From Bacillota bacterium (lineage in GTDB: Bacteria > Bacillota > DTU030), in assembly GCA_012842325.1 (NCBI GenBank), contig DUTA01000096.1, positions 1 to 10,123 of the forward strand: a DNA stretch of 10,123 bases, given 5' to 3'. A model generated the notes under the pieces. The model was given only the letters and a program-made list of their open reading frames with translations. It was not told where the DNA came from and ran no database searches. A program made the translations under genes and the position numbers. Position 1 is the stretch's first letter. Each line of letters begins with the position of its first letter. Shown one piece after another: positions 1-6,035 of this stretch.

Positions 1-290
1 ATTTTTATTATATGCGAAGAAACGAACAATTTCAACATATTACAACTTTATACATAATAAATAATGTATTTTCAGAAAATGAGTATACCTGCATTAAATG
101 TACATCTATCCTGTCTCCTCAACCATATGAAAAATGCCCGTTATCTATTCTGTCAACTCAACCCTACCAATTTTTGAGTTCAAATTTTACCTCAAAAATA
201 ATCGTCGATTTGTTTCCATGTACGTATTTTGGACCTTTAGGTTGAGTAGACAACTTGGATGTACTTCCGAAAACTCAGTAAAATCAAGAC
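1..290. other. AT-rich non-coding flank with short repeats
   Basis: This stretch lies downstream of the rlmD stop and contains no recognisable gene on either strand. It is visibly more AT-rich than the GC-rich genes beside it. It holds a degenerate direct repeat at 106-124 and 145-163 (19 nt, 16 matching, core CTGTC..CTCAACC). A 25-nt inverted copy of the first repeat sits at 240-264 against 100-124, matching at GGTTGAG, AGACA and GATGTAC. Shorter inverted repeats include AACTCAA at 155-161 with TTGAGTT at 174-180, and ATACAT at 50-55 with ATGTAT at 64-69. Repeated subterminal sites of this kind occur at the ends of some transposons, but no transposase, clean terminus or target duplication is visible, so that reading is only a possibility. 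I see no convincing terminator for rlmD here. Confidence 0.5.
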
Positions 291-1667
291 TTACACCCTT
301 GTCATCAATACTACGCACTCAACATGGGCCGTCTGGGGGAACATGTCGACGGGCTGGATTTCCTGGACCTTATATCCCCTTTGGGCAAGATAACCCAGGT
401 CCCGGGCCAGGGTGGTGGGGTTGCAGGAGACATAGACAATGCGGTCCGGCTGTATTCGGGCAAAGGTATCCAGGGCGGAAGGGGCACAGCCCTTGCGGGG
501 CGGGTCCAAAACTATGACATCGGGGCGAAAGCCCCGCTCCCACAGATCGGGAAGCACCCTGTCCACATCGCCGGTGATGAAGTCCACATTGGTCACCCCG
601 TTGCGACGGGCATTGGCTTTTGCATCCCTGATGGCAGTCCCCACGGTTTCAATCCCTACCACCAGTTTGGCCTTCCGGGCCAGGAAGAGGGAGATGGTAC
701 CGATGCCGCAGTAGGCATCGACCACCTCTTCCCGGCCGGTGAGGGCGGCGTATTCCACCGCCTTGTTGTAGAGGACTTCCGTCTGAACCGGGTTCACCTG
801 AAAGAAGGACAGGGCGGAGATCTCAAAGCGGAAGGGACCGATATAGTCGGTTATGGTTTCCTTTCCGGCCAGCAGGCGGAATTTGTCCCCCAGTACCAGG
901 TTGGTCTGCCTGGTATTGATGCTGATCCCGAAGCTGACCACCTGGGGAACGGCCGCCATCAGTTCCCGGGCGATGGCCTTGCCTTTGGGCAGCTGGCTCC
1001 CGTTGATGACCAGGACCACCATGGCTTCCCCCGTTTCCTTGCCCACCCGCACAAAAAGGTGGCGCAGGAGGCCCGTTCCCCTCTCTTCCGAATAGGTGGT
1101 CAGGCGGTATTTGGCAATTAGGCGCCGCATTTCCGCCAGGATCTTGTTGATCAGGGGGTGCTGGATGCGGCATCCTTCGGGGGGCATACCTATTATCCGG
1201 TGGCTGCGGGGGGCGTAATAGCCGGCCACGATTTCCTTGCCCTTCCTGCCCAGGGGGATCTGGGCCTTGTTGCGGTAGTGCCAGGGGTCCTTCATTCCCA
1301 GAGTTGGATGAACAGTTACTCCCTGCAATTTACCGATCCGGGCCAGGGATTCCACCACCACCCGCCGCTTGAATTCCAGCTGCTCCTGGTAGGGCAGGTG
1401 CTGTAGCTGGCAGCCACCGCAGGCGCTAAAGATTCCACAGGCCGGCTTACACCGGATATGGGAAGGGGCAATAACAGCAGTTATCAGGCCCCGGGCATAG
1501 TTTTTCTGCAGGGAAATAATCTCAGCCCGGACCCGGTCCCCGGGTATGGCCTGGGGGACAAAGATGGTAAAACCCTGGTAGCGCCCGACCCCCTGCCCGT
1601 CGTGGCTGAGATCTTCGATGGCAAGTTCAATTTCCTGGCCCTTTTTCACCGGTACCGCCGTTGGCAT
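291..1667 (-). CDS. rlmD: 23S rRNA (uracil-5-)-methyltransferase, RlmD/RumA family
   Basis: SAM-dependent enzyme that makes 5-methyluridine in 23S rRNA (U1939 for RlmD; Gram-positive RlmCD enzymes also modify U747). Residues about 8-66 form a TRAM RNA-binding domain. Cysteines 77, 83, 86 and 166 fit the iron-sulphur pattern C-x5-CGGC plus a distal Cys, with an extra C73. The Rossmann methyltransferase part shows FFQVN (Q290), DAYCGIG (317-323), DPPRKG (389-393 region), the catalytic nucleophile C415 in VSCNP, and E450 in HVE as the expected general base. At 458 residues it is full length and looks intact. The start is taken as ATG at 1667 because AGGAAGG sits about 12 nt upstream. An in-frame TTG at 1676 is possible but leaves only about 3 nt after the Shine-Dalgarno. 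It follows glnS on the same strand, about 115 nt downstream. RlmD and RlmCD cannot be separated by eye. Confidence 0.95.
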   Translation of the reverse strand: MPTAVPVKKGQEIELAIEDLSHDGQGVGRYQGFTIFVPQAIPGDRVRAEIISLQKNYARGLITAVIAPSHIRCKPACGIFSACGGCQLQHLPYQEQLEFKRRVVVESLARIGKLQGVTVHPTLGMKDPWHYRNKAQIPLGRKGKEIVAGYYAPRSHRIIGMPPEGCRIQHPLINKILAEMRRLIAKYRLTTYSEERGTGLLRHLFVRVGKETGEAMVVLVINGSQLPKGKAIARELMAAVPQVVSFGISINTRQTNLVLGDKFRLLAGKETITDYIGPFRFEISALSFFQVNPVQTEVLYNKAVEYAALTGREEVVDAYCGIGTISLFLARKAKLVVGIETVGTAIRDAKANARRNGVTNVDFITGDVDRVLPDLWERGFRPDVIVLDPPRKGCAPSALDTFARIQPDRIVYVSCNPTTLARDLGYLAQRGYKVQEIQPVDMFPQTAHVECVVLMTRV

Positions 1668-1709
1668 CTGCCCCAACCCCCTTCCTGGTTATTCCCTGTC
1701 ATTTACCGT

Positions 1710-1743
1710 GAAGGGGACAGCCCCCGTGGGGACCGTCCCCCTC
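1710..1743. repeat. GC-rich palindromic hairpin between glnS and rlmD
   Basis: Outer arms 1710-1718 and 1735-1743 pair over nine positions (one wobble on the minus strand), and inner arms near 1720-1725 and 1728-1733 continue the stem around a tiny loop. No T-run follows on either strand, so it is not a standard intrinsic terminator. It lies in the gap downstream of glnS and upstream of rlmD. Near-perfect palindromes built from GGGGAC/GTCCCC resemble dispersed intergenic repeats of clostridia, but one window cannot show dispersal. It could stabilise the glnS mRNA end or damp transcription into rlmD. Confidence 0.6.
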
Positions 1744-1781
1744 AATGCCATTTCGCCCTTTCCCACCGCCCGGTCCGTTGC

Positions 1782-3485
1782 TCAGCTTCCCTTCTTCTGC
1801 TTCGCCCAGGAATCCCTGAGGCTGACAATGCGGTTATAGACAATTTTGCCCTCCTCAAAAGCAACGGGATCCAGGTAGAAAAAGCCCTTGCGCAGAAACT
1901 GGAAGCGGCTGCCGGGCGCGGCCTCGGCCAGGGCCGGTTCCGCCGGGACATTTTCCAGCACCACCAGGGAAGCGGGATTGAGATATTTGATAAAATCCTC
2001 TTCTCCTTCTTCCTCGGGGTTTTCTTTGGTAAAGAGTTTATCATAGAGGTGAACGGTGATCCGGGCGGCGTGGCGGGCCGATACCCAGTGGATGACACCC
2101 CGCACCTTTTTCCCGCTGGTATCCTGGCCGCTCTTGCTCTGGGGATCGTAGGTGCAGCGCAGCTCGGTTATGTTGCCCTCCCCATCCTTAACAACCTCTT
2201 CACAGCGGATAATGTAGGCACCCTTCAGGCGCACTTCCCGCCCCGGGGCAAGGCGGTAGAATTTTTTCGGCGGATCTTCCATAAAATCATCCCGCTCAAT
2301 ATAGAGTTCCCGGCCAAAGGGAACCTGGCGGGTGCCGGCCTTCTCATCGCCGGGCATATTTTCCAATTCCACCAGCTCGGTCCTGTCCTCGGGCCAGTTG
2401 GTGATCACCACCTTGAGGGGGTCCAGCACTGCCATCATCCGCGGGGCCTTGTCTTCCAGGTCTTTCCGGATGAAGTGTTCGAACATGGCCAGATCCACGG
2501 TACTCTCTGCCCGGGAAATACCTATCTCCTCCATAAAACTGGCAATGGCGCCAGGGGTCACGCCCCGGCGGCGCAGGCCGGCAATGGTCGGCATCCGGGG
2601 GTCATCCCAGCCGCTGACATGGCCCTCCTCAACCAGGCGGCGCAGCTTCCGCTTGCTCATGACGGTATAAGTCATGTTAAAGCGGGCAAATTCTATCTGC
2701 CGGGAACGGCACTTGATTACCTCCGGCATCAATTCCAGGGCATTTTCAACCACCCAGTCATAAAGGGGACGGTGGTCGGTGTACTCAATGGAGCACAGGG
2801 AGTGGGTAATTCCCTCCAGGGCATCGGTAAAGGGATGGTCGAAATCGTACATGGGATAGATACACCATTTGTCCCCGGTCCGGTGGTGTTCGGCATGGAT
2901 GATCCGGTAAAGGACGGGATCCCGCAGGTTGAGATTCCCGGAGGCCATGTCAATCTTGGCCCGGAGGACCCGGGAACCCTCGGGGAATTCCCCTTTGCGC
3001 ATCCGCTCGAAGAGGTCCAGGTTTTCTTCCACCGACCGGTTCCGATAGGGACTCTCCCGGCCCGGTTCCGTCAGGGTACCCCGGTACTCCCTGATCTCCT
3101 CGGGGCTTAAGTCGCAGACATAAGCCCGGCCGGCCTTGATCAGGCGTCTGGCAAACTCATACTTCAGCTCAAAGGAATCTGAGGTGAAGAAAAGCCGGTC
3201 CTCCCAGTCCACCCCCAGCCAGCGGAGGTCTTCGATGATGGAATCGACAAATTCCTGCTCTTCTTTGACGGGGTTAGTATCGTCGAAGCGCAGGTTAAAT
3301 TTGCCCTTGTAGTCCTGGGCAATGCCGTAGTTTAAGAGGACGGCCTTGGCATGGCCGATGTGGAGGTAACCGTTGGGTTCGGGTGGGAAACGGGTGTGGA
3401 CCCGCCCCCCATTTTTCCCTTCCGCCAGATCCTTTTCAATTATGGTTCGGATAAAATTGGATTCCCGCTCGGGTTTATCGGTCAT
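1782..3485 (-). CDS. glnS: Glutaminyl-tRNA synthetase (class I)
   Basis: Cytoplasmic enzyme that charges tRNA-Gln with glutamine using ATP. The class I catalytic fold is marked by PPEPNGYLHIGH at residues 34-45 (the HIGH motif in its Gln/Glu form) and by VMSKRK at 275-280 (the KMSKS loop). The signature FDDTNP (67-72) follows the first motif as in GlnRS. The C-terminal half (from about 340) fits the GlnRS beta-barrel anticodon-binding domains. At 567 residues it matches the usual bacterial length of about 550-570. The ATG at 3485 is chosen because AGGAGGAGTT lies just upstream and the protein then begins directly before the conserved region; the frame is open a further 31 codons upstream through the promoter. 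GlnRS rather than GluRS is favoured by the PPEPNGYLHIGH form and the long beta-barrel C-terminus. It has its own likely promoter and may be co-transcribed with rlmD. Confidence 0.96.
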   Translation of the reverse strand: MTDKPERESNFIRTIIEKDLAEGKNGGRVHTRFPPEPNGYLHIGHAKAVLLNYGIAQDYKGKFNLRFDDTNPVKEEQEFVDSIIEDLRWLGVDWEDRLFFTSDSFELKYEFARRLIKAGRAYVCDLSPEEIREYRGTLTEPGRESPYRNRSVEENLDLFERMRKGEFPEGSRVLRAKIDMASGNLNLRDPVLYRIIHAEHHRTGDKWCIYPMYDFDHPFTDALEGITHSLCSIEYTDHRPLYDWVVENALELMPEVIKCRSRQIEFARFNMTYTVMSKRKLRRLVEEGHVSGWDDPRMPTIAGLRRRGVTPGAIASFMEEIGISRAESTVDLAMFEHFIRKDLEDKAPRMMAVLDPLKVVITNWPEDRTELVELENMPGDEKAGTRQVPFGRELYIERDDFMEDPPKKFYRLAPGREVRLKGAYIIRCEEVVKDGEGNITELRCTYDPQSKSGQDTSGKKVRGVIHWVSARHAARITVHLYDKLFTKENPEEEGEEDFIKYLNPASLVVLENVPAEPALAEAAPGSRFQFLRKGFFYLDPVAFEEGKIVYNRIVSLRDSWAKQKKGS

Positions 3486-3548
3486 CTGGGAACTCCTCCT
3501 TATTATCGTAGCCTCTGCCCTTGGTAATAATAGGTTGAATTTGATCCC

Positions 3549-3578
3549 ATTATAACAGACAACGGGCGGAAAACACAA
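3549..3578 (-). promoter_or_regulatory. Probable sigma-A promoter for glnS
   Basis: On the minus strand a perfect TATAAT (-10, plus-strand 3549-3554) is preceded by TTGTGT (-35, 3573-3578) at 18 bp. It lies about 65 nt upstream of the glnS start, inside the short gap behind the pyruvate-kinase-like gene. The -10 is convincing; the -35 matches the consensus only in its TTG half. No T-box specifier or antiterminator is recognisable in the short leader. Confidence 0.6.
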
Positions 3579-3602
3579 ATTTACCGGGGCTTGAACCGGA
3601 AG

Positions 3603-4142
3603 CTAACGGGGTTTACAGATAATCTCGTGGATCCTGGTCTCAAAAAACTGGCGGCTGTGGGCGGGGGTGAGAACCAGGGCCGTATCGGCTCCCCTCCCCG
3701 TCCCCCCAATGGCAATTATCTCCCTGCCATAGGGTATTAAACCGGCATCCAGGGCCATCACCGCTATTTCCACACAGACCTTTGTTCCCTGCCCGAACAT
3801 CCGCAGGGCATGGGCCACTACCTGGGCCGGGTCCAGGCCGCCGAATTGTTTGGTTATGGCCCGGCCAATGCCCGCCAGCAGGTGGGTAGTGGTCAATACC
3901 GCCACTCCCTTCCTTTGCAGGTACTCCCTCATCTCCGCCGGCATCTCATCGTAGCCCGGTTCCGCAAAGCCGACGTGGTGGGTGACGCACACCACCTTCA
4001 CTCCCTGATCGAGGAGCAGCCTGGCCGTTTCCCCGGTGTTGGAAGCCACCACGACATGCTCAATGTCAAGCTCCCGCGCCCGTTCCAGGGCCAGCTGCAC
4101 CGTCTTTTCCGTATTGATCTTCCCCTTTTCTTCCCAGTACAT
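3603..4142 (-). CDS. Stand-alone pyruvate kinase C-terminal (alpha/beta) domain protein
   Basis: This 179-residue protein resembles the C-terminal domain of pyruvate kinase (PK_C fold) without the catalytic barrel. Visible features are an N-terminal amphipathic helix (KTVQLALERARELDI, 13-27), the strand-turn HVVVASNTGETARLLL (29-44), where pyruvate kinases have a similar SxTGxTA loop, a second strand VKVVCVTHHVGF (48-59), and a glycine-rich REIIAIGGTGRGADTALVL segment (140-158). It has no signal peptide or membrane segment. In pyruvate kinase this domain binds allosteric effectors; solo versions have no role I can name. The ATG at 4142 is preferred because the GGAGGGTGA ribosome site lies about 8 nt upstream. 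A GTG at 4154 is in frame but abuts that site with no spacer. The start lies inside the 3' end of the exporter gene, implying co-transcription or translational coupling. Confidence 0.8.
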   Translation of the reverse strand: MYWEEKGKINTEKTVQLALERARELDIEHVVVASNTGETARLLLDQGVKVVCVTHHVGFAEPGYDEMPAEMREYLQRKGVAVLTTTHLLAGIGRAITKQFGGLDPAQVVAHALRMFGQGTKVCVEIAVMALDAGLIPYGREIIAIGGTGRGADTALVLTPAHSRQFFETRIHEIICKPR

Positions 4143-5346
4143 CTTTATCTTCACCCTCCTTCAATCCTTTCTTTCTGCGCAGCCGGTCAGTGCCCTCCTT
4201 TTCCTCCACCGCAGCCAGGGCTGCCCTGGCCAGCCCGAGCAGGTCTTCTCCGATCTCCTCCAGATCAAAAATTATCCGGTGGGCGGACATCAGGAGGGAA
4301 ATGTCCAGCTTATGGATAGTGCCCAATTCCCAATCTCTCAAACGCCGGCGTACCCGGTCCTGGAGTCCCTCAAATTCTCCGGCCCGGTGCCGGATCCGGG
4401 GCATCAGGCCGACTTCCCGCTCTCCCACCAGGCGGAAGACACAGTGGTGCAGGTCCCCCAGCAGGACGGCCAATTCCCGCAAAGAATGGAGGAGCTCCTG
4501 GAATTCGGGAGAATTATAAGCGGGGTCTTGGACCCTTCCCTCCCTGAGCAGCTCCTGTTTCCGCTGGTAACGTTTCTGGGTGACCTCTGCCAGATCCCTT
4601 ACCTTTTCCATGACGTCCTGGAGAAAATGGACACTGCGGTCAAAGAGAAGGTAATCCTCAAATTCGATTCTCTCCAGGAACATGCTGAAGCCCGTCTGGG
4701 CCCCCTGCAGATGCTTCAATTCTTGCTGCAGGATCTTTACTTCCGCCTCAGCCCTTTCCAGTTCCTGCAACATTCTCTGGGCCATTTCCAGGTCGTTGGC
4801 GGCATAGGCCTCTACTGCCTGCCGGTAGAGACCGGGAAAGCTGGCTGTCAGGGCCTTTAGCTCCTGCCGGAAGGTCGGCAGGTGCCGGGGTGGCGCCACC
4901 AGGATGTTGATCGCCGTTGCCACGGCAATGCCGATCAGGGTGCTGGTGACCCGCCCGAGGGTATAGGAAAGGACCTCCTCCGGAACCTTGGAGAGAACGG
5001 CAATCACCGTCAAAGCGGCCAGAGAGGCCTCCTGTTCCCAGCGCAGCCAGTTACAGATCCGAATGACCACGATGACGGCTACACCCAGCATTAAGACATG
5101 ATTGCCAAAAAGATAGTAGAAGGCCAGTCCCACCAGGCCACCCAGGATGGTTGCCTGGATCCGGGTCAGGCCCTTCTGCAGCGAGGCCGATATGCTCGGC
5201 TGCAGGCAGATGATGGCCGCCACCCCGGCCAGTACGGGCTCCGAATGGGGTACCAATCCCGACAGAAATACCGCCAGGGCCGTGGCAATCCCTGTTTTCA
5301 AGGTGCGGAGGCCAATGAGGGCCGTGCCTCCCCTCCCATTTGCCAT
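4066..5346 (-). CDS. Aromatic acid exporter (ArAE/FUSC-like) family membrane protein
   Basis: Probable inner-membrane protein of the ArAE_1/FUSC group, which includes efflux proteins for aromatic acids; the substrate here is unknown. The N-terminal 150 residues hold five or six hydrophobic segments (about 13-32, 36-50, 64-82, 84-97, 108-120, 130-150). The run EPVLAGVAAIICLQPSISAS (36-55) is typical of the family. The rest (about 155-395) is soluble, helical and charged, with coiled-coil character around 185-215. The tail (about 396-426) is Lys/Gly/Glu-rich and low complexity, and is encoded across the next gene's ribosome site and first codons, giving a 77-nt overlap. The ATG at 5346 follows GGTGGTGAAAG. 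It is divergent from the DUF3870 gene. Family assignment is from general pattern, not a specific functional residue. Confidence 0.8.
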   Translation of the reverse strand: MANGRGGTALIGLRTLKTGIATALAVFLSGLVPHSEPVLAGVAAIICLQPSISASLQKGLTRIQATILGGLVGLAFYYLFGNHVLMLGVAVIVVIRICNWLRWEQEASLAALTVIAVLSKVPEEVLSYTLGRVTSTLIGIAVATAINILVAPPRHLPTFRQELKALTASFPGLYRQAVEAYAANDLEMAQRMLQELERAEAEVKILQQELKHLQGAQTGFSMFLERIEFEDYLLFDRSVHFLQDVMEKVRDLAEVTQKRYQRKQELLREGRVQDPAYNSPEFQELLHSLRELAVLLGDLHHCVFRLVGEREVGLMPRIRHRAGEFEGLQDRVRRRLRDWELGTIHKLDISLLMSAHRIIFDLEEIGEDLLGLARAALAAVEEKEGTDRLRRKKGLKEGEDKDVLGRKGEDQYGKDGAAGPGTGAGA

Positions 5347-5560
5347 CTACTTTCACCACCACAGTTAGTAATAACCCAATCTTGTATTATTCTTCTCGCG
5401 CCGAATAATTCCTCCCCAGACCAGGGCACAGGGCATCGGGTTCAAGCAGGTTCAGAACAAAAAGGAGCCGGGACAAGAGGATTTATTTAACCGAAGGAGA
5501 ATAATATGTTGTAGAGCATTATTTTATGCGTTAAGGGAAATGCCCGTGGGGGGGAGACGG
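5347..5560. promoter_or_regulatory. Divergent intergenic region with operator-like inverted repeat
   Basis: This gap separates the leftward exporter gene from the rightward DUF3870 gene and must hold at least one promoter for each. An exact inverted repeat ATTATTC (5386-5392) / GAATAAT (5403-5409) with a 10-nt spacer is a candidate operator. For the plus strand, TTGTAT at 5382-5387 and AATAAT at 5404-5409 (16 bp apart) form a weak promoter candidate overlapping that repeat, which would suit repression. No clear minus-strand -35/-10 pair is visible. Confidence 0.4.
5493..5514 (+). other. Ribosome-site-led two-codon minigene (ATG TTG TAG)
   Basis: A strong Shine-Dalgarno GAAGGAGA (5493-5500) sits 5 nt before an ATG at 5506 that is followed at once by TTG and the stop TAG. 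It is the best ribosome site in the leader, yet it cannot begin the DUF3870 protein because it is out of frame and closed after two codons. It may be a ribosome-capture or stalling minigene, a relic of an older start, or chance. Confidence 0.4.
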
Positions 5561-5878
5561 GTGAAGACCTACTATATAGTCGGCGATGCCCAGGTAGCCA
5601 GCAACAACCCTATCCAACAACAGTATGGGGCCTTTTTCGTCGGCCTGGAAGTCAATGTCCACGGCCACATCATAGAAGCCAGTTGTAATGCTATCCTTCC
5701 CCTCACCCGCGATTTTGTCCGGCGCCTGCTTGTTGGCCGCAACATAAACGACATTGAAGAAATTTGCGCCGATGTGGACCGCTATTATCACGGTTCATCC
5801 CAACGAACCATAATCGTTGCCTTAAAAGACGCCCACAAAAAATACAGCAGCAAAATTGCCAGCCAGCGGGAAAATTAA
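5561..5878 (+). CDS. DUF3870 domain-containing protein
   Basis: Small cytoplasmic protein of unknown biochemical function that matches the DUF3870 pattern over its whole length: YYIVGDAQVASNNPI near the start, QYGAFFVGLEVN, a central C-A-LT-FVRRLLVG stretch, and the tail YYHGSSQRTIIVALKDAHKKY. With the GTG start at 5561 it is 105 residues, beginning VKTYYIVGDA as family members usually do, with a G-rich ribosome site GGGGGGGAG about 5 nt upstream. In-frame alternatives are ATG at 5540 (112 residues, weak ribosome site) and GTG at 5546. It has no signal peptide or membrane segment. The structured leader of the deacylase begins only about 5 nt after its stop, so a transcript from this gene runs straight into that element. 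Its role in the downstream pathway is inferred only from position. Confidence 0.82.
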   Translation: MKTYYIVGDAQVASNNPIQQQYGAFFVGLEVNVHGHIIEASCNAILPLTRDFVRRLLVGRNINDIEEICADVDRYYHGSSQRTIIVALKDAHKKYSSKIASQREN

Positions 5879-5883
5879 ATAGG

Positions 5884-5989
5884 GCCGCTGCTTTACCTGA
5901 TCCCTTTGCTTTGCGCAGCAAAGACACAGGTAAAATCCAGCCGGAGAGTCGAGGTCTTACCTTGTCCTCTTGCGGCTGGATTTTGTTTT
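5884..5989 (+). promoter_or_regulatory. Structured leader A, riboswitch/attenuator-like, upstream of deacylase
   Basis: A two-tier hairpin precedes a terminator. The outer helix is TTTACCTG (5892-5899) with CAGGTAAA (5927-5934). The inner helix is CTTTGCT (5904-5910) with AGCAAAG (5917-5923) around a TTGCGC loop. The internal loop is ATCC on one side and ACA on the other. It runs into the 19-nt junction 5924-5942 and the terminator at 5932-5989; the hairpin and terminator share AAA at 5932-5934. A second copy at 7754-7856 has the same architecture with compensatory changes in both helices, which supports a selected RNA fold. It starts about 5 nt after the DUF3870 stop, with no room for a separate promoter, so it acts inside a transcript. 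The ligand or effector is unknown, and I could not match it to a known riboswitch class. Confidence 0.7.
5932..5989 (+). terminator. Rho-independent terminator of leader A
   Basis: A perfect 12-bp stem AAAATCCAGCCG (5932-5943) with CGGCTGGATTTT (5973-5984) is extended inside by AGAG/CTCT and by a CGAGGT/ACCTTG helix with one wobble. It is followed by TTTTGTTTT (5981-5989). It ends about 45 nt before the deacylase start, so it can both end the DUF3870 transcript and gate read-through into the deacylase. Confidence 0.85.
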
Positions 5990-6035
5990 CGCCGGGGTTC
6001 AGTCTTACGAGGACAGGAAAAGGGGGCATAATTCT

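Noticed and set aside
100..264. CRISPR-like repeats in the left flank
   Set aside because: Only two imperfect direct copies and one inverted copy, without regular spacers or cas genes.
324..1121. Plus-strand open frame of 265 codons across rlmD
   Set aside because: It is antisense to the conserved methyltransferase domain and has no recognisable motif.
1458..3110. Long open frame of 550 codons on the plus strand across glnS and rlmD
   Set aside because: It is antisense to two clearly recognised genes, has a composition typical of GC-rich shadow frames and shows no domain.
3565..3602. Terminator after the pyruvate-kinase-domain gene
   Set aside because: Only a 4-bp CCGG/CCGG pairing with an 8-nt loop and no continuous T-run; too weak to call.
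3486..3602. T-box leader regulating glnS
   Set aside because: The leader is under 70 nt from the likely promoter and contains no AGGGTGGNACCGCG-type antiterminator.
4143..4154. GTG 4154 as start of the pyruvate-kinase-domain gene
   Set aside because: AGGAGG directly abuts this GTG with no spacer, while ATG 4142 has normal spacing.
5884..5989. Possible glycine riboswitch, because CAGGTAAAA resembles its 3' core
   Set aside because: The GCCGAAGG core and the AAAGGAC after CAGG are missing, and the two-tier hairpin does not fit the glycine aptamer. Cores I recall for TPP, SAM-I, purine, lysine, preQ1-I, fluoride and c-di-GMP-I also do not match.
5970..6035. Longer N-terminus for the deacylase from ATG 5970
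   Set aside because: It would run through the terminator 3' arm and T-run. The family begins near MYTVLIKDGEVFDG, and a good ribosome site precedes ATG 6036.
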